Of a stretch of DNA of 64,000 nt, positions 1-9,137 are shown in pieces. This DNA is from Comamonas testosteroni (lineage in GTDB: Bacteria > Pseudomonadota > Gammaproteobacteria > Burkholderiales > Burkholderiaceae_C). Where the stretch lies: contig NZ_CP043568.1 in NCBI RefSeq assembly GCF_014076415.1, forward strand, positions 868,001 through 932,000. Direction: 5' to 3'. Made by a program: the position numbers and the translations under genes. The notes under the pieces are model-generated. The model ran no database searches, had not been told where the DNA came from, and worked only from the letters and a program-made list of their open reading frames with translations. Position 1 is the first letter of the stretch; every line of letters begins with the position of its first letter.

Positions 1-2
1 CG

Positions 3-707
3 CGTGATCTGCCCGTGCCCGGCCGCGATCTGGAAGGCGTGCACTTCGCGATGGAGTTCCTGCCCCAGCAGAACAAGGTCAATGCGGGCGACAAGCTCAA
101 GGGCCAGATCCGTGCGGACGGCAAGCATGTCATCGTCATCGGCGGCGGCGACACCGGCTCCGACTGCGTGGGCACCTCCAACCGCCATGGCGCCAAGAGC
201 GTGACCCAGTTCGAGGTCATGCCCATGCCGCCCGAGCAGGAGAACAAGCCCCTGGTCTGGCCTTACTGGCCGATCAAGCTGCGTACCTCGTCCAGCCACG
301 ACGAAGGCGTGGTGCGTGAGTTCGCGATCTCGACCAAGGAATTCGGCGGCGAAAAGGGCAAGGTCAAGAGCCTGACCACCGTGCAGGTCGAGTTCAAGGA
401 CGGCAAGCTGAGCGAAGTGCCCGGCACGGAAAAGGTCTGGCCTGCCGATCTGGTGCTGCTGGCCATGGGCTTTGTGAACCCGGTTGCCACCGTGCTCGAA
501 GCCTTTGGCGTCGACAAGGATGCACGCGGCAACGCCAAGGCCAGCACCGACTTCATCGGCGGCTATGCCACCAGCGTGCCCAAGGTGTTCGCTGCCGGCG
601 ACATCCGCCGCGGCCAGTCGCTGGTCGTGTGGGCGATTCGCGAAGGCCGCCAGGCGGCGCGTGCCGTGGACGAGTTCCTGATGGGCGCCAGCGAACTGCC
701 TCGCTGA
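3..707 (+). CDS. gltD: Glutamate synthase (NADPH) small subunit, C-terminal part (5' end outside window)
   Basis: This is the last 234 residues of the beta subunit of glutamate synthase, which passes electrons from NADPH through FAD and Fe-S centres to the large subunit for glutamate formation from glutamine and 2-oxoglutarate. The reading frame is open from the window edge. It shows the NADPH-binding glycine loop ([13 protein letters not shown]) and, near the end, the FAD-binding [16 protein letters not shown] signature typical of the GltD family. A strong terminator follows directly. The N-terminal Fe-S region and gltB would lie upstream of the window. Confidence 0.95.
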   Translation, partial: RDLPVPGRDLEGVHFAMEFLPQQNKVNAGDKLKGQIRADGKHVIVIGGGDTGSDCVGTSNRHGAKSVTQFEVMPMPPEQENKPLVWPYWPIKLRTSSSHDEGVVREFAISTKEFGGEKGKVKSLTTVQVEFKDGKLSEVPGTEKVWPADLVLLAMGFVNPVATVLEAFGVDKDARGNAKASTDFIGGYATSVPKVFAAGDIRRGQSLVVWAIREGRQAARAVDEFLMGASELPR

Positions 708-730
708 TCACTCACAGCGGGTCATCACAC

Positions 731-763
731 AAAAGGCATTCCCTGGAATGCCTTTTGTTTTTG
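731..763 (+). terminator. Rho-independent terminator of gltD
   Basis: A perfect 12-bp inverted repeat (arms 731-742 and 745-756, two-base loop) is followed by a T-rich tract at 757-762. It lies 24 bp after the gltD stop codon. Confidence 0.9.
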
Positions 764-844
764 ATAGCTGCAAGCGCTTGCCTTAAATGGAATTCAGAGA
801 TATTTCAATAGTTCTTTGATTGCTGTAGAGCGCAAGGCGCTATC
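763..844. repeat. Intergenic GATAGC/GCTATC repeat, copy 1
   Basis: The left end reads GATAGCTGCAAGCGCTTG (763-780) and the right end AAGGCGCTATC (834-844), so the termini are inverted (GATAGC against GCTATC) around an AT-rich core. Related copies occur at 10227, 18878, 38681 and 46760, always between genes. It looks like a dispersed, non-coding palindromic element. Confidence 0.6.
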
Positions 845-851
845 AAAAAAG

Positions 852-1301
852 TCAGCGCAGCCACAGAAGCCGGGGGCAGGCGTCGGCACCGCTCCACAGC
901 ACGGCGTTCTGCTGCCAGTGCCGCCCCCATTGCAGCGCCGTGTCGGCGCCCATGCCCCAGATCAGCACGCTGTCCTCTGCGGGCCACTGGCCTTGCGGGT
1001 CCTGGCCGCAGCCGTCCAGATACTGCCAGCCCTCGCTGTCCAGCGCATGGCGCAGGGCGCGCATGCGACGGGCGTTCTCCGCCGGCTCCAGGATCTGTCC
1101 CCAGGGATTGCAGGCCGTGAGATAGCAGGCGGCCTGGATGAGCTGCCGTCCCAGTTGTTGCCCGAGCCAGTCGTTGTGTTCACCTGCGCGTAGCGTCTGT
1201 GCGACAGCGCCCTGGGGTGCATCGACCCGGTAGAGCGCGTCGCGATAGGCCTGCTGCAAGGCGGCGGGGAGCTGGCTGGTGTCGGGTGACGCTGGTGACA
1301 T
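852..1301 (-). CDS. DUF3293 domain protein
   Basis: A soluble protein of 149 residues with no signal peptide or membrane segment. Its central part (about residues 55-135) matches the DUF3293 pattern as I know it: a YLTACNPWGQ segment, a run of charged residues, a G-x-DPxGxWP motif and a C-terminal QNAVLWSG segment. The function of this family is unknown. It converges on gltD and is separated from the divergent transporter gene by about 270 bases. The start ATG at 1301 gives the usual family length. Confidence 0.7.
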   Translation of the reverse strand: MSPASPDTSQLPAALQQAYRDALYRVDAPQGAVAQTLRAGEHNDWLGQQLGRQLIQAACYLTACNPWGQILEPAENARRMRALRHALDSEGWQYLDGCGQDPQGQWPAEDSVLIWGMGADTALQWGRHWQQNAVLWSGADACPRLLWLR

Positions 1302-1433
1302 GGTGTGGAGTTTGGCAAGCTTTCACTTGGTGAGGACTTGCGCAGACAAGAATGCAACAACGGCCTGCCCCCTGAGGCAGCCGTCTTGCCTGAACCTGTT
1401 TTGCGTAAGTCGTGATGGTTTTGCGACCGGCGA

Positions 1434-1462
1434 GTGACGCACTGGCCCGTCTGCGCGACAAT
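1434..1462 (+). promoter_or_regulatory. Candidate sigma-70 promoter of the amino-acid ABC operon
   Basis: GTGACG (1434-1439) and GACAAT (1457-1462) are separated by exactly 17 bases, about 105 bases before the start of the binding-protein gene. This is a pattern match only. Confidence 0.4.
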
Positions 1463-1567
1463 AGCGGATTCGGCGCTGGCGGCAGCCCGGCTTCGGGGCG
1501 GCTGCGGTGGCCCCGGACGGGAGACAAAGCCCCTGCCTCCGCTTTTTCCACTTCATATTTTGACGCC

Positions 1568-2377
1568 ATGAAAAAACGTACCCTGCTGGCCTCGGTGGCC
1601 CTGACTGCAATTTTGGCTGCCTGCGGCAAGAACGAGCCCGCAAGCAACACTGCTGCAGCTCCTGCGCCCGCTCCTGCGGCAGCTGCCGCCAAGCTGGTGG
1701 TGGGCCTGGACGACAACTTCCCGCCCATGGGTTTCCGTGATGACAAGAACGAGCTGGTCGGTTTCGACATCGACATGGCCCGTGAAGTGGCCAAGCGCGC
1801 CAATATCGAAGTGGAGTTCAAGCCCATCGACTGGAACGCCAAGGAAGCCGAGCTGCTGGGCAAGCGTGTGGACGCGCTGTGGAACGGCCTGACCATTCTG
1901 GAAGAGCGCAAGGAAAAGATCCTGTTCTCCGATCCCTACATGGTGAACAAGCAGATCATCATCGTGAAGGCCGGCTCTCCCATCAAGAGCAAGGCCGACA
2001 TGGTTGGCAAGATCGTGGGCGCCCAGGAAGGCTCCAGCGCCGTGACCGCCCTGACCAAGGACAAGGAACTGTCGGACAAGTTCAAGGAAACCAAGCTGTT
2101 CGGCGACAACATCACGGCTCTGATGGATCTGGAAGCCGGCCGTCTGGACGTGGTGGTGGTGGATGAAGTGGTGGGCCGTTTCCTGGTCAACAAGAAGCCC
2201 GAAAACTACGTGGTGCTGGCTGATGACTTCGGTACCGAAGACTATGGCGTGGGCTTCCGCAAGGACGACGAAGCCACACGCAACAAGGTCAACGATGTGC
2301 TGACCGAAATGAAGAAGGACGGCAAGGCTGCTGAAATCGCCCAGAAGTGGTTTGGCGCTGACGTGATCAAGCACTAA
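1568..2377 (+). CDS. Polar amino-acid ABC transporter, periplasmic substrate-binding lipoprotein
   Basis: This 269-residue protein is the solute receptor of a polar amino-acid importer (SBP_bac_3 family). The chosen ATG at 1568 gives a clean lipoprotein signal (MKKRTLLASVALTAILAAC) with the lipobox LAAC, so it should be tethered to a membrane. The mature part begins after an Ala/Pro-rich linker and has the family segment GLDDNFPPMGFRDDKNELVGFDIDMA, split here by several residues that would contact the alpha-amino and carboxyl groups. Permease and ATPase genes follow on the same strand. The substrate cannot be read from sequence. Confidence 0.9.
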   Translation: MKKRTLLASVALTAILAACGKNEPASNTAAAPAPAPAAAAAKLVVGLDDNFPPMGFRDDKNELVGFDIDMAREVAKRANIEVEFKPIDWNAKEAELLGKRVDALWNGLTILEERKEKILFSDPYMVNKQIIIVKAGSPIKSKADMVGKIVGAQEGSSAVTALTKDKELSDKFKETKLFGDNITALMDLEAGRLDVVVVDEVVGRFLVNKKPENYVVLADDFGTEDYGVGFRKDDEATRNKVNDVLTEMKKDGKAAEIAQKWFGADVIKH

Positions 2378-2397
2378 TCCCTTTTTCGTGTACTGCA

Positions 2398-2428
2398 CCG
2401 GCAATGCCTGGCATTGCCGGTTTTTTTT
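2398..2428 (+). terminator. Terminator between binding-protein and permease genes
   Basis: Arms CCGGCAATGC (2398-2407) and GCATTGCCGG (2411-2420) flank a 3-base loop and are followed by eight Ts (2421-2428). The position suggests partial termination, so that the binding protein is made in excess over the membrane parts. Confidence 0.88.
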
Positions 2429-2520
2429 GCGACGACAATGCGTGCAAACACTTCCTTTTGCGCACGCCCGTGCCTGTGGCGGGCTTTCGATAGCTGCAGC
2501 GCCACACTGAAGGCCATTTG

Positions 2521-3174
2521 ATGGACTATGTAATCTCGCTCCTGGGGCCCATGTCGGCTGGTGCCCTTGTCACACTCAAGCTGTTTTTCATCACGCTGGT
2601 GCTTTCCATCCCTCTGGGGCTGGCGTTGGCGCTGATGCGCATCTCCAGCATCAAGCCGCTGAGCGGCGCCGTAGGCGCCTATATCTGGCTGATGCGCGGC
2701 ACGCCGCTGATGCTGCAGCTGCTGTTTGTTTACTTCGCGCTGCCCTTTGTGCCCTACATCGGTGTGCGCCTGCCCGACTTTCAGGCGGCCGTGGTGGCGT
2801 TTGCGCTGAACTACGCGGCCTATTTCGCTGAAATTTTCCGTGCCGGCATCAAGTCCGTGGACCGCGGCCAGTACGAAGGCGCCAAGGTGCTGGGTATGAC
2901 TTATGCCCAGACCATGCGCCGCATTGTGCTGCCCCAGATGTGGGCCCGCATCCTGCCGCCCGTCAGCAACGAGACCATTACCCTGGTCAAGGACACTTCG
3001 CTGATCTATGTGCTGGCGCTCAACGACCTGCTGCGCGTGGCGCGCGGCGTGGTGCAGCGCGACTTCAGCTTCACGCCCTTTGTCGTGGCTGCGGCCTTCT
3101 ATCTCATCATGACCCTGGTGCTGACCTGGGGCTTCCAATACCTCGAGAAACGCTATGCCAAGTACGACGCCTGA
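2521..3174 (+). CDS. Polar amino-acid ABC transporter permease
   Basis: A 217-residue inner-membrane protein of the HisM/GlnP permease family. It has about five hydrophobic segments and the cytoplasmic EAA loop ([21 protein letters not shown], around residues 119-139) that docks on the ATPase. A TTG codon lies just before, but the ATG at 2521 is the natural start. It follows the binding protein after a terminator hairpin and overlaps the ATPase gene by 20 bp, which suggests translational coupling. It probably forms a homodimer, as no second permease is present. Confidence 0.9.
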   Translation: MDYVISLLGPMSAGALVTLKLFFITLVLSIPLGLALALMRISSIKPLSGAVGAYIWLMRGTPLMLQLLFVYFALPFVPYIGVRLPDFQAAVVAFALNYAAYFAEIFRAGIKSVDRGQYEGAKVLGMTYAQTMRRIVLPQMWARILPPVSNETITLVKDTSLIYVLALNDLLRVARGVVQRDFSFTPFVVAAAFYLIMTLVLTWGFQYLEKRYAKYDA

Positions 3175-3931
3175 CGTGATGATTTCCGCCCGGGGCATCC
3201 ACAAGGCCTTTGGCAGCAACGAAGTGCTGCGCGGGGTCTCTCTGGAGCTGTTGCGCGGCGAGGTGGTGGCCGTGATCGGCCCGTCCGGCTCGGGCAAGAG
3301 CACTTTTTTGCGCTGCCTCAACCACCTGGAGACGATTGACCGCGGCACCATCAGCATCGAAGGCGAGGTGTTGGCGCGCTCCGAGGGGGAGGCCAGGGCT
3401 CAGTATGTGAGCGATGCCGAAATCCGCAAGATCGGCCGCAAGATGGGCATGGTGTTTCAGTCCTTCAATCTGTTTCCCCATCTCACGGTGCTGGAGAACA
3501 TCATTGAGGCGCCGCTCATCGTCAAGGGCATGAAGCGCGAAGACATCCTTCCCAAGGCCGAGGTTCTGCTTGCCAAGGTGGGGCTGGCCGCCAAGCGCGA
3601 TGCCTACCCCAACCATCTCTCCGGCGGTCAGAAGCAGCGCGTGGCGATTGCCCGTGCGCTGGCCATGGAGCCGGACATTCTGTTGTTCGACGAGCCCACC
3701 TCGGCGCTGGATCCCGAGCTGACCGGTGAGGTGCTGCGCACCATGCGCGAACTGGCCGAGGAGCATATGACCATGCTGGTCGTGACCCACGAGATGGGTT
3801 TTGCGCGTGAGGTGGCCAACCGCGTGATCTTCATGGATGGCGGTCACATCGTCGAGCAAGGCCCGTCCGAAGCATTCTTTGTTGCGCCTCAGCACGAGCG
3901 CACCAAGGCGTTTCTGCAGAATATGTTGTAA
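3155..3931 (+). CDS. Polar amino-acid ABC transporter ATP-binding protein
   Basis: The 258-residue ATPase that drives the importer encoded upstream (GlnQ/HisP family). Visible motifs are Walker [10 protein letters not shown], the Q-loop segment [13 protein letters not shown], the signature [15 protein letters not shown], Walker [14 protein letters not shown] and the H-loop VVTHEM. The start at 3155 overlaps the permease gene; a second ATG at 3179 would give a protein eight residues shorter. The C terminus [16 protein letters not shown] is usual for amino-acid importers. Confidence 0.93.
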   Translation: MPSTTPDVMISARGIHKAFGSNEVLRGVSLELLRGEVVAVIGPSGSGKSTFLRCLNHLETIDRGTISIEGEVLARSEGEARAQYVSDAEIRKIGRKMGMVFQSFNLFPHLTVLENIIEAPLIVKGMKREDILPKAEVLLAKVGLAAKRDAYPNHLSGGQKQRVAIARALAMEPDILLFDEPTSALDPELTGEVLRTMRELAEEHMTMLVVTHEMGFAREVANRVIFMDGGHIVEQGPSEAFFVAPQHERTKAFLQNML

Positions 3932-4054
3932 ATAAGTCGCAACTGCTGATGCGATTTCATATCGCAAAAAAAGCAGTTTGCGCATGCACAACAAGCGCTA
4001 AATGCTCCTGAAACAGGAGCGGAAGCTCTGCGATTCAAACCAGGTCTTGAAGAA

Positions 4055-4068
4055 ACATTCGTGAATGT
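4055..4068. promoter_or_regulatory. Palindrome upstream of mlaF
   Basis: ACATTC-GT-GAATGT is a perfect dyad within AAACATTCGTGAATGTATG, about 85 bases before mlaF. It could be a regulator site for the Mla operon. A separate 7-bp hairpin (GCTCCTG, AAA, CAGGAGC; 4004-4020) without a T-tract lies 34 bases upstream. Confidence 0.25.
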
Positions 4069-4152
4069 ATGTTTACTTGGGACTAACCCGAGCTTTTTGC
4101 CGAGCTTGTCGGCACAATACCAGTTTGCTTTCTCTTGAGCGGCTATTCACGC

Positions 4153-4965
4153 ATGTCACCCAACGCACCCTTTGTGGAACTGCGCAATGTCACCTTTGGC
4201 TATGGTGACCGCGTCATCCTGCGCGATCTGTCCCTGCAAGTGCCGCGCGGCAAGGTCACGGCGCTGATGGGCGCATCGGGCGGTGGCAAGACCACGGTGC
4301 TGCGTCTGATCGGCGGGCAGAACCGCGCCCAGCAGGGCCAGGTGCTGTTTGACGGCCAGGATGTGACCACCATGGATGCGCAGCAGCTTTACGCCGCGCG
4401 TCGCCGCATGGGCATGCTGTTTCAGTTCGGTGCGCTGTTCACCGACATGAGCGTGTTTGACAATGTGGCCTTTCCGCTGCGCGAGCACACCGATCTGCCC
4501 GAAGAGCTGATTCGCGACATCGTGCTCATGAAGCTGCATGCCGTGGGCTTGCGCGGGGCGCGCGATCTGATGCCTTCCCAGGTATCGGGCGGCATGGCCC
4601 GCCGCGTGGCACTGGCCCGCGCGATTGCGCTGGATCCCGAACTGATCATGTATGACGAGCCTTTCGCGGGCCTGGACCCTATTTCACTGGGCACCTCGGC
4701 GCAGCTGATCCGCCAGCTCAACGATGCCATGGGCCTGACTTCGATTCTGGTTTCCCACGATCTGGAAGAAACCTTCCGCGTGGCCGACCACGTGGTGATT
4801 CTGGGGGCCGGCAGCGTTGCCGCCCAGGGCACGCCCGAAGAGGTGCGCGCCAGCAGCGATCCGCTGGTGCAGCAATTCATCCATGCCAGACCCACGGGGC
4901 CTGTGCCGTTCCACTATCCCGGCGTCAGTGCCGATGAGGACTTCGGCAGCAGGAGGCGTGCATGA
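4153..4965 (+). CDS. mlaF: Phospholipid ABC transporter ATP-binding protein MlaF
   Basis: The 270-residue ATPase of the MlaFEDB inner-membrane complex, which moves phospholipids between the inner membrane and the periplasmic carrier MlaC to keep the outer membrane asymmetric. Motifs are Walker [10 protein letters not shown], signature [15 protein letters not shown], Walker [14 protein letters not shown] and the H-loop SHDLEE. The ATG at 4153 is chosen over an upstream TTG at 4135. Its stop codon overlaps the mlaE start (ATGA), and the whole mla set follows. Confidence 0.95.
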   Translation: MSPNAPFVELRNVTFGYGDRVILRDLSLQVPRGKVTALMGASGGGKTTVLRLIGGQNRAQQGQVLFDGQDVTTMDAQQLYAARRRMGMLFQFGALFTDMSVFDNVAFPLREHTDLPEELIRDIVLMKLHAVGLRGARDLMPSQVSGGMARRVALARAIALDPELIMYDEPFAGLDPISLGTSAQLIRQLNDAMGLTSILVSHDLEETFRVADHVVILGAGSVAAQGTPEEVRASSDPLVQQFIHARPTGPVPFHYPGVSADEDFGSRRRA

Positions 4966-5738
4966 ACTTTCTCGCACGCATTGGCCTGGCAGTGCGCTGC
5001 CAGCTGGTCAACATGGGGATCGGTGCGCGCCTGTTGTGGCGCCTGCTGGGCTTGATGGGGCCGGCACTCAGGCGACCGCGCCTGATCGGCGACCAGATTC
5101 ACTTTCTGGGCAATTATTCGCTGGCCATCATCGGCGTCTCCGGACTGTTCGTGGGCTTTGTGCTGGGTCTGCAGGGCTATTACATCCTGCAGCGCTATGG
5201 CTCGGCCGAGGCGCTGGGCATGATGGTTGCCCTGAGTCTGCTTCGAGAGCTGGGACCCGTGGTCACTGCCTTGCTGTTCGCGGGCCGTGCCGGTACGGCC
5301 CTGACGGCCGAAATCGGTCTGATGAAGGCCGGTGAACAGCTGTCGGCCATGGAAATGATGGCAGTCGACCCCGTCAAACGCATTTTGGCGCCGCGCTTCT
5401 GGGCCGGGCTGATCACCATGCCCTTGCTGGCTGCAGTCTTCAGCGCCGTCGGCGTGCTGGGCGGCTGGCTGGTGGGGGTGGTGCTGATCGGCGTCGACAG
5501 CGGTGCTTTCTGGGGCCAGATGCAGCAGGGCGTGGATTGGTGGAGCGATCTGGGCAACGGCGTGCTCAAGAGCTTTGTCTTCGGCCTGGCCGTGACCTTT
5601 GTGGCCCTGCTCGAAGGCTATGCGGCCAAGCCTACGCCCGAAGGGGTTTCCCGGGCCACCACCCGTACCGTGGTCGTGGCTTCGCTAGCGGTGCTGGGGC
5701 TGGACTTCCTGCTCACCGCAACCATGTTCAGCATTTGA
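4962..5738 (+). CDS. mlaE: Phospholipid ABC transporter permease MlaE
   Basis: The 258-residue permease of the Mla complex (MlaE/YrbE family). It has an N-terminal interfacial helix and about five membrane helices, with the conserved central segment [26 protein letters not shown] that is diagnostic of the family, here broken only by its own small residues. It overlaps mlaF by 4 bp and is followed after 29 bases by mlaD. Confidence 0.95.
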   Translation: MNFLARIGLAVRCQLVNMGIGARLLWRLLGLMGPALRRPRLIGDQIHFLGNYSLAIIGVSGLFVGFVLGLQGYYILQRYGSAEALGMMVALSLLRELGPVVTALLFAGRAGTALTAEIGLMKAGEQLSAMEMMAVDPVKRILAPRFWAGLITMPLLAAVFSAVGVLGGWLVGVVLIGVDSGAFWGQMQQGVDWWSDLGNGVLKSFVFGLAVTFVALLEGYAAKPTPEGVSRATTRTVVVASLAVLGLDFLLTATMFSI

Positions 5739-5767
5739 GGCTGCACAGCAGATAGAGGTAAAAAATC

Positions 5768-6268
5768 ATGCAGCAAAAGAAAAGTGATATCTGGGTCGGC
5801 CTGTTTGTGCTGATCGGTGCTCTGGCCCTGGTGTTCCTGGCCTTGCAGTCGGCCAATCTGCTGAGTCTGAACTTCCAGAAGACCTATGTGATTACGGCGC
5901 GTTTTGACAATATCGGCGGGCTCAAGCCCAAGGCGGCGGTCAAGAGCGCCGGCGTGGTCGTGGGCCGTATCGAGTCCATCACCTTCAACGACCAGACCTT
6001 TCAGGCCGATGTGGCCATGAGCATGGAAACCCGTTACGCCTTTCCCAAGGATAGTTCGCTGAAAATTCTGACAAGCGGCCTGCTGGGCGATCAGTACATT
6101 GGTATTGAAGCGGGCGCCAGCGAAGAGAACCTCAAGGCAGGCGACCGCGTGACAGCCACCCAGTCTGCCGTGGTGCTCGAGAATCTGATCGGTCAGTTTC
6201 TCTACAGCAAGGCGGAGCAGGGTGGTGATTCCGGTGGTGCCGCAGCCAACGGGGGAGCGAAAGAATGA
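5768..6268 (+). CDS. mlaD: Phospholipid transport MCE-domain protein MlaD
   Basis: This 166-residue protein has one N-terminal membrane helix (about residues 8-27) and a single MCE domain (about 38-117; KTYVITARFDNIGGLKPKA onwards). MlaD forms a hexameric periplasmic ring on MlaE through which lipids pass. A central FNDQTF segment and the C-terminal hydrophobic LENLIGQFLY helix are family features. A Gly/Ala-rich tail ends the protein, and its stop overlaps the mlaA start (ATGA). Confidence 0.95.
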   Translation: MQQKKSDIWVGLFVLIGALALVFLALQSANLLSLNFQKTYVITARFDNIGGLKPKAAVKSAGVVVGRIESITFNDQTFQADVAMSMETRYAFPKDSSLKILTSGLLGDQYIGIEAGASEENLKAGDRVTATQSAVVLENLIGQFLYSKAEQGGDSGGAAANGGAKE

Positions 6269-7068
6269 TGACGACAACAAGCTCACCAACGAAATTGGTG
6301 TCAAACAAGGCGCAAGCGCTCAGGCGCAGTGCGCTGGTAGCTGGCGTTTCCGTAGCAGCTTTGCTGACCGGCTGCGCCACCACCACGGCCACAGGCCCCG
6401 CCAATCCAGCCGATCCGCTGGAGTCCATGAACCGCAGCATCTATTCCTTCAACGAAGGCGTGGACGAGGCGATCTTCAAGCCCGTGGCCACGGCCTATCA
6501 GACCGTGACGCCGCGCCTTGCCAGAGATGGTGTGACCAATTTCTTCGACAACCTTGGCGATGCCTGGTCCTTCGTCAACAATGTGCTGCAGGGCCAGGGT
6601 GGGGACGCTTACAACTCCATGGTGCGCTTCAGCGTCAACACGGTGTTCGGCATTGGCGGTCTGTTCGACATTGCCAGCGAGGCCGGCATCGAGCGTCGGA
6701 AGCAGGATTTCGGTCAGACCCTGGGCCGCTGGGGCGTGTCTACCGGGCCATATCTGGTGCTGCCGTTCTGGGGGCCTTCCACGGTGCGGGATTCGGCAGG
6801 CCTGCTGGTCGATGCCTTTGGTTATCCCGCCAACACCATGGATGATGTGCGCTGGCGCAACAGCCTGTTCGGTCTGCGCATGGTCAACAACCGTGCCAAT
6901 CTGCTCAAGGCCGGTGATGTACTGGACTCCGTTGCGCTCGACAAATACAGCCTGGTGCGCGATGTCTATCTGCGCTCACGCATTGGCGGCGCGGCGTCCG
7001 GCGGCGATGGTCGTCTCGAAAACTATGATGACGACAACGCCGGCAAGCTGCCCCCGGAAGGCCAGTGA
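6265..7068 (+). CDS. mlaA: Outer-membrane phospholipid-removing lipoprotein MlaA (VacJ)
   Basis: A 267-residue outer-membrane lipoprotein that takes misplaced phospholipids from the outer leaflet and passes them to MlaC. It has a signal with lipobox LTGC near residue 38 and the VacJ core motifs DPLESMNRSIYSFNE, FFDNLGDAWSFVNN, FGIGGLFDIA and GPYLVLPFWGPSTVRD. In E. coli mlaA lies apart from mlaFEDCB; here it is inside the operon between mlaD and mlaC. The acidic tail is poorly conserved. Confidence 0.95.
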   Translation: MMTTTSSPTKLVSNKAQALRRSALVAGVSVAALLTGCATTTATGPANPADPLESMNRSIYSFNEGVDEAIFKPVATAYQTVTPRLARDGVTNFFDNLGDAWSFVNNVLQGQGGDAYNSMVRFSVNTVFGIGGLFDIASEAGIERRKQDFGQTLGRWGVSTGPYLVLPFWGPSTVRDSAGLLVDAFGYPANTMDDVRWRNSLFGLRMVNNRANLLKAGDVLDSVALDKYSLVRDVYLRSRIGGAASGGDGRLENYDDDNAGKLPPEGQ

Positions 7069-7148
7069 GCCGGTAGAGCTTGGTTACAAACATGATGCTC
7101 AGGCTGCGCGAGTGCGGTGACACTTGCGGGCCTAGGAGAAAAAACGCA

Positions 7149-7781
7149 ATGAAGATTACTCGTCGCATGTGGGGCATGGCAGCAGGTGCCATGCTCGCTC
7201 TGAATCTGGGTCTGCCCGCCGCCCAGGCTGCTGAGGAAGCGCCTGACGCACTGGTCAAGCGCGTCTCTGCCGATGTGCTGGAGACCATCAAGAAGGACGC
7301 CTCGCTGCGCAACGGCGACGCCAGCAAGATCAATGCGCTGGTCAATGAGAAGGTCATGCCCTATGTGGACTTCCGCCGCATGACATCGGCCGCTGTCGGT
7401 CCGGCCTGGCGTCAGGCCACGCCCGAGCAGCGCCAGAAACTGCAGGACGAGTTCAAGGCCCTGCTGATTCGCACCTATGCGGGGGCCCTGTCCCAGGTCG
7501 GCGATCAGACCATTACCGTAAGGCCAGTGCGCATGGCTGCCGGCGACACCGACGTGCTGGTGCGTACCCAGGTCAACGGCCGTGGCGACCCCGTGCAGCT
7601 GGATTTCCGTCTGGAAAAGCAGGCCACGGGCTGGAAGCTCTACAACTTCAACGTGCTCGGTGTGTGGCTGGTGGAAACCTATCGCAACCAGTTTGCGCAG
7701 GAAATCAATGCCAACGGCATCGACGGCCTGATCAAGACCCTGGCCTCGCGCAGCTCCATGCCGGCGACGGCCACCAAGTAA
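7149..7781 (+). CDS. mlaC: Periplasmic phospholipid-binding protein MlaC
   Basis: A 210-residue soluble periplasmic shuttle carrying phospholipid between MlaA and MlaFEDB. The ATG at 7149 is chosen because it starts directly into a signal peptide (MKITRRMWGMAAGAMLALNL, cleaved near AAQA); upstream in-frame codons would spoil it. The MlaC fold is marked by VMPYVDFRRMTSAAVG, the RTYAGALSQV helix and the WKLYNFNVLGVWLVETYRNQF segment around residues 165-185. It lies 80 bases after mlaA in the same operon. Confidence 0.93.
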   Translation: MKITRRMWGMAAGAMLALNLGLPAAQAAEEAPDALVKRVSADVLETIKKDASLRNGDASKINALVNEKVMPYVDFRRMTSAAVGPAWRQATPEQRQKLQDEFKALLIRTYAGALSQVGDQTITVRPVRMAAGDTDVLVRTQVNGRGDPVQLDFRLEKQATGWKLYNFNVLGVWLVETYRNQFAQEINANGIDGLIKTLASRSSMPATATK

Positions 7782-7800
7782 GCAAAGCGCTTCAGACGTC

Positions 7801-8127
7801 ATGACCCGCTCAGCTAGCAACCCTCTGCAACTGCCCAAGGAACTGACCTATCGTCAGGGGCGCGACTGTCTGCTGCGTCTGCGCCCGCTGGTCACGGGCC
7901 ATGCGGATGCCCAGGTGGTGCTGGATGCCAGCGCCGTCAAGGTGTTTGACTCGGCGGCTCTGGCCGTGCTGCTGGCCTGCCGGCGTGCAGCCCAGGAGGT
8001 GGGCAAGCAGCTCATCGTCGAAGGCCTGCCCAAGGGGCTGCAGTCCATGGCCGCGCTGTATGGCGTGGACGGCTTGCTGATGCCCGCTCCCGTGCCCGAT
8101 GCGGCCGCCACCGCTCAGCAGGGCTAG
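7801..8127 (+). CDS. mlaB: STAS-domain protein MlaB
   Basis: A 108-residue cytoplasmic STAS protein that binds MlaF and is needed for its activity. The protein shows the STAS beta-strand/helix pattern VVLDASAVKVFDSAALAVLLACRRAAQ, with the DSAAL turn where anti-sigma antagonists carry the regulated serine. It closes the mla operon, 19 bases after mlaC. Confidence 0.88.
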   Translation: MTRSASNPLQLPKELTYRQGRDCLLRLRPLVTGHADAQVVLDASAVKVFDSAALAVLLACRRAAQEVGKQLIVEGLPKGLQSMAALYGVDGLLMPAPVPDAAATAQQG

Positions 8128-8192
8128 GCTGACGAATCACTGTGTCCGGCTAAGCCCCGCCAAGGCAGAGGCTGTGGGCAAGCCCTAGAATC

Positions 8193-9137
8193 ATGGGCTC
8201 CATGTCCGCAGTCTCATTCCAATCCGTCTCCAAGACCTACCGCACCCCCAAGGGGGATTTTCAGGCCCTCAAATCGGTGAGCCTGGATATCGAGGAAGGT
8301 GAATTCTTCGGTCTGCTCGGCCCCAACGGTGCCGGCAAGACCACGATGATCAGCATCCTCGCCGGACTGGCGCAAGCCACGGGCGGGCGCGTGCTGGTGC
8401 AGGGCAGCGATGTGCAGGCCAATTACGCCGATGCACGCCGCAAGCTGGGCATCGTGCCGCAGGAGCTGGTGTTCGACCCCTTCTTCAATGTGCGCGAGGC
8501 CTTGAGATTCCAGTCCGGATATTTCGGCGTCAAGAACAACGACGACTGGATCGACGAGCTGCTCGACAGCCTGGGCCTGACGGACAAGGCCCACAACAAT
8601 ATGCGCCAGCTCTCGGGCGGCATGAAGCGCCGCGTGCTGGTGGCTCAGGCCCTGGTGCACAAGCCGCCCATCATCGTGCTGGACGAGCCCACGGCCGGTG
8701 TGGACGTGGAGCTGCGCCAGACGCTGTGGCATTTCATTGCCAAGCTCAACAAGCAAGGCCATACGGTGCTGCTGACCACTCACTATCTGGAAGAGGCCGA
8801 GGCGCTGTGCAGCCGCGTGGCCATGCTCAAGCGCGGCGAGATCATCAAGCTCTCGCCCATGAGCGAGCTGCTCAAGTCGGCTTCCAGCAATGTGTTGCAG
8901 TTCAAGACCGATAGCGCCCTGCCCAAGGCCGTGGCCGACAGGGCCCGGGTCACAGGTCGAATCGTGCAGATTCCTGCCGCCCATGCCGGCGATGTGGAGC
9001 AACTGCTGGCCGCTTTGCGCGAGGCGGGCGTGACCCCCGAGGATGTGGAAATCCGCCGTGCGGATCTGGAGGATGTGTTCATCCACATCATGAATGAAGG
9101 CTCCAGGACACAGGCTCCTGCAGGAGGTGTCCAATGA
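8193..9137 (+). CDS. ABC exporter ATP-binding protein (YadG-like)
   Basis: A 314-residue ATPase of the ABC-2 export class (CcmA/YadG-like). Motifs: Walker A GPNGAGKTT, signature LSGGMKRRVLVAQAL, Walker B IIVLDEPTAGVDVE, H-loop TTHYLEEAE. A C-terminal extension of about 90 residues follows the nucleotide-binding domain, as usual in this class. No Shine-Dalgarno site is seen; TAGAAT ends just before the ATG at 8193, so a leaderless message is possible, and ATG 8202 is an alternative start. The substrate is unknown. Confidence 0.85.
   Translation: MGSMSAVSFQSVSKTYRTPKGDFQALKSVSLDIEEGEFFGLLGPNGAGKTTMISILAGLAQATGGRVLVQGSDVQANYADARRKLGIVPQELVFDPFFNVREALRFQSGYFGVKNNDDWIDELLDSLGLTDKAHNNMRQLSGGMKRRVLVAQALVHKPPIIVLDEPTAGVDVELRQTLWHFIAKLNKQGHTVLLTTHYLEEAEALCSRVAMLKRGEIIKLSPMSELLKSASSNVLQFKTDSALPKAVADRARVTGRIVQIPAAHAGDVEQLLAALREAGVTPEDVEIRRADLEDVFIHIMNEGSRTQAPAGGVQ

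Noticed and set aside
4004..4020. Terminator after the amino-acid ABC ATPase gene
   Set aside because: The 7-bp hairpin is perfect but no T-tract follows it, so it was not called a terminator.
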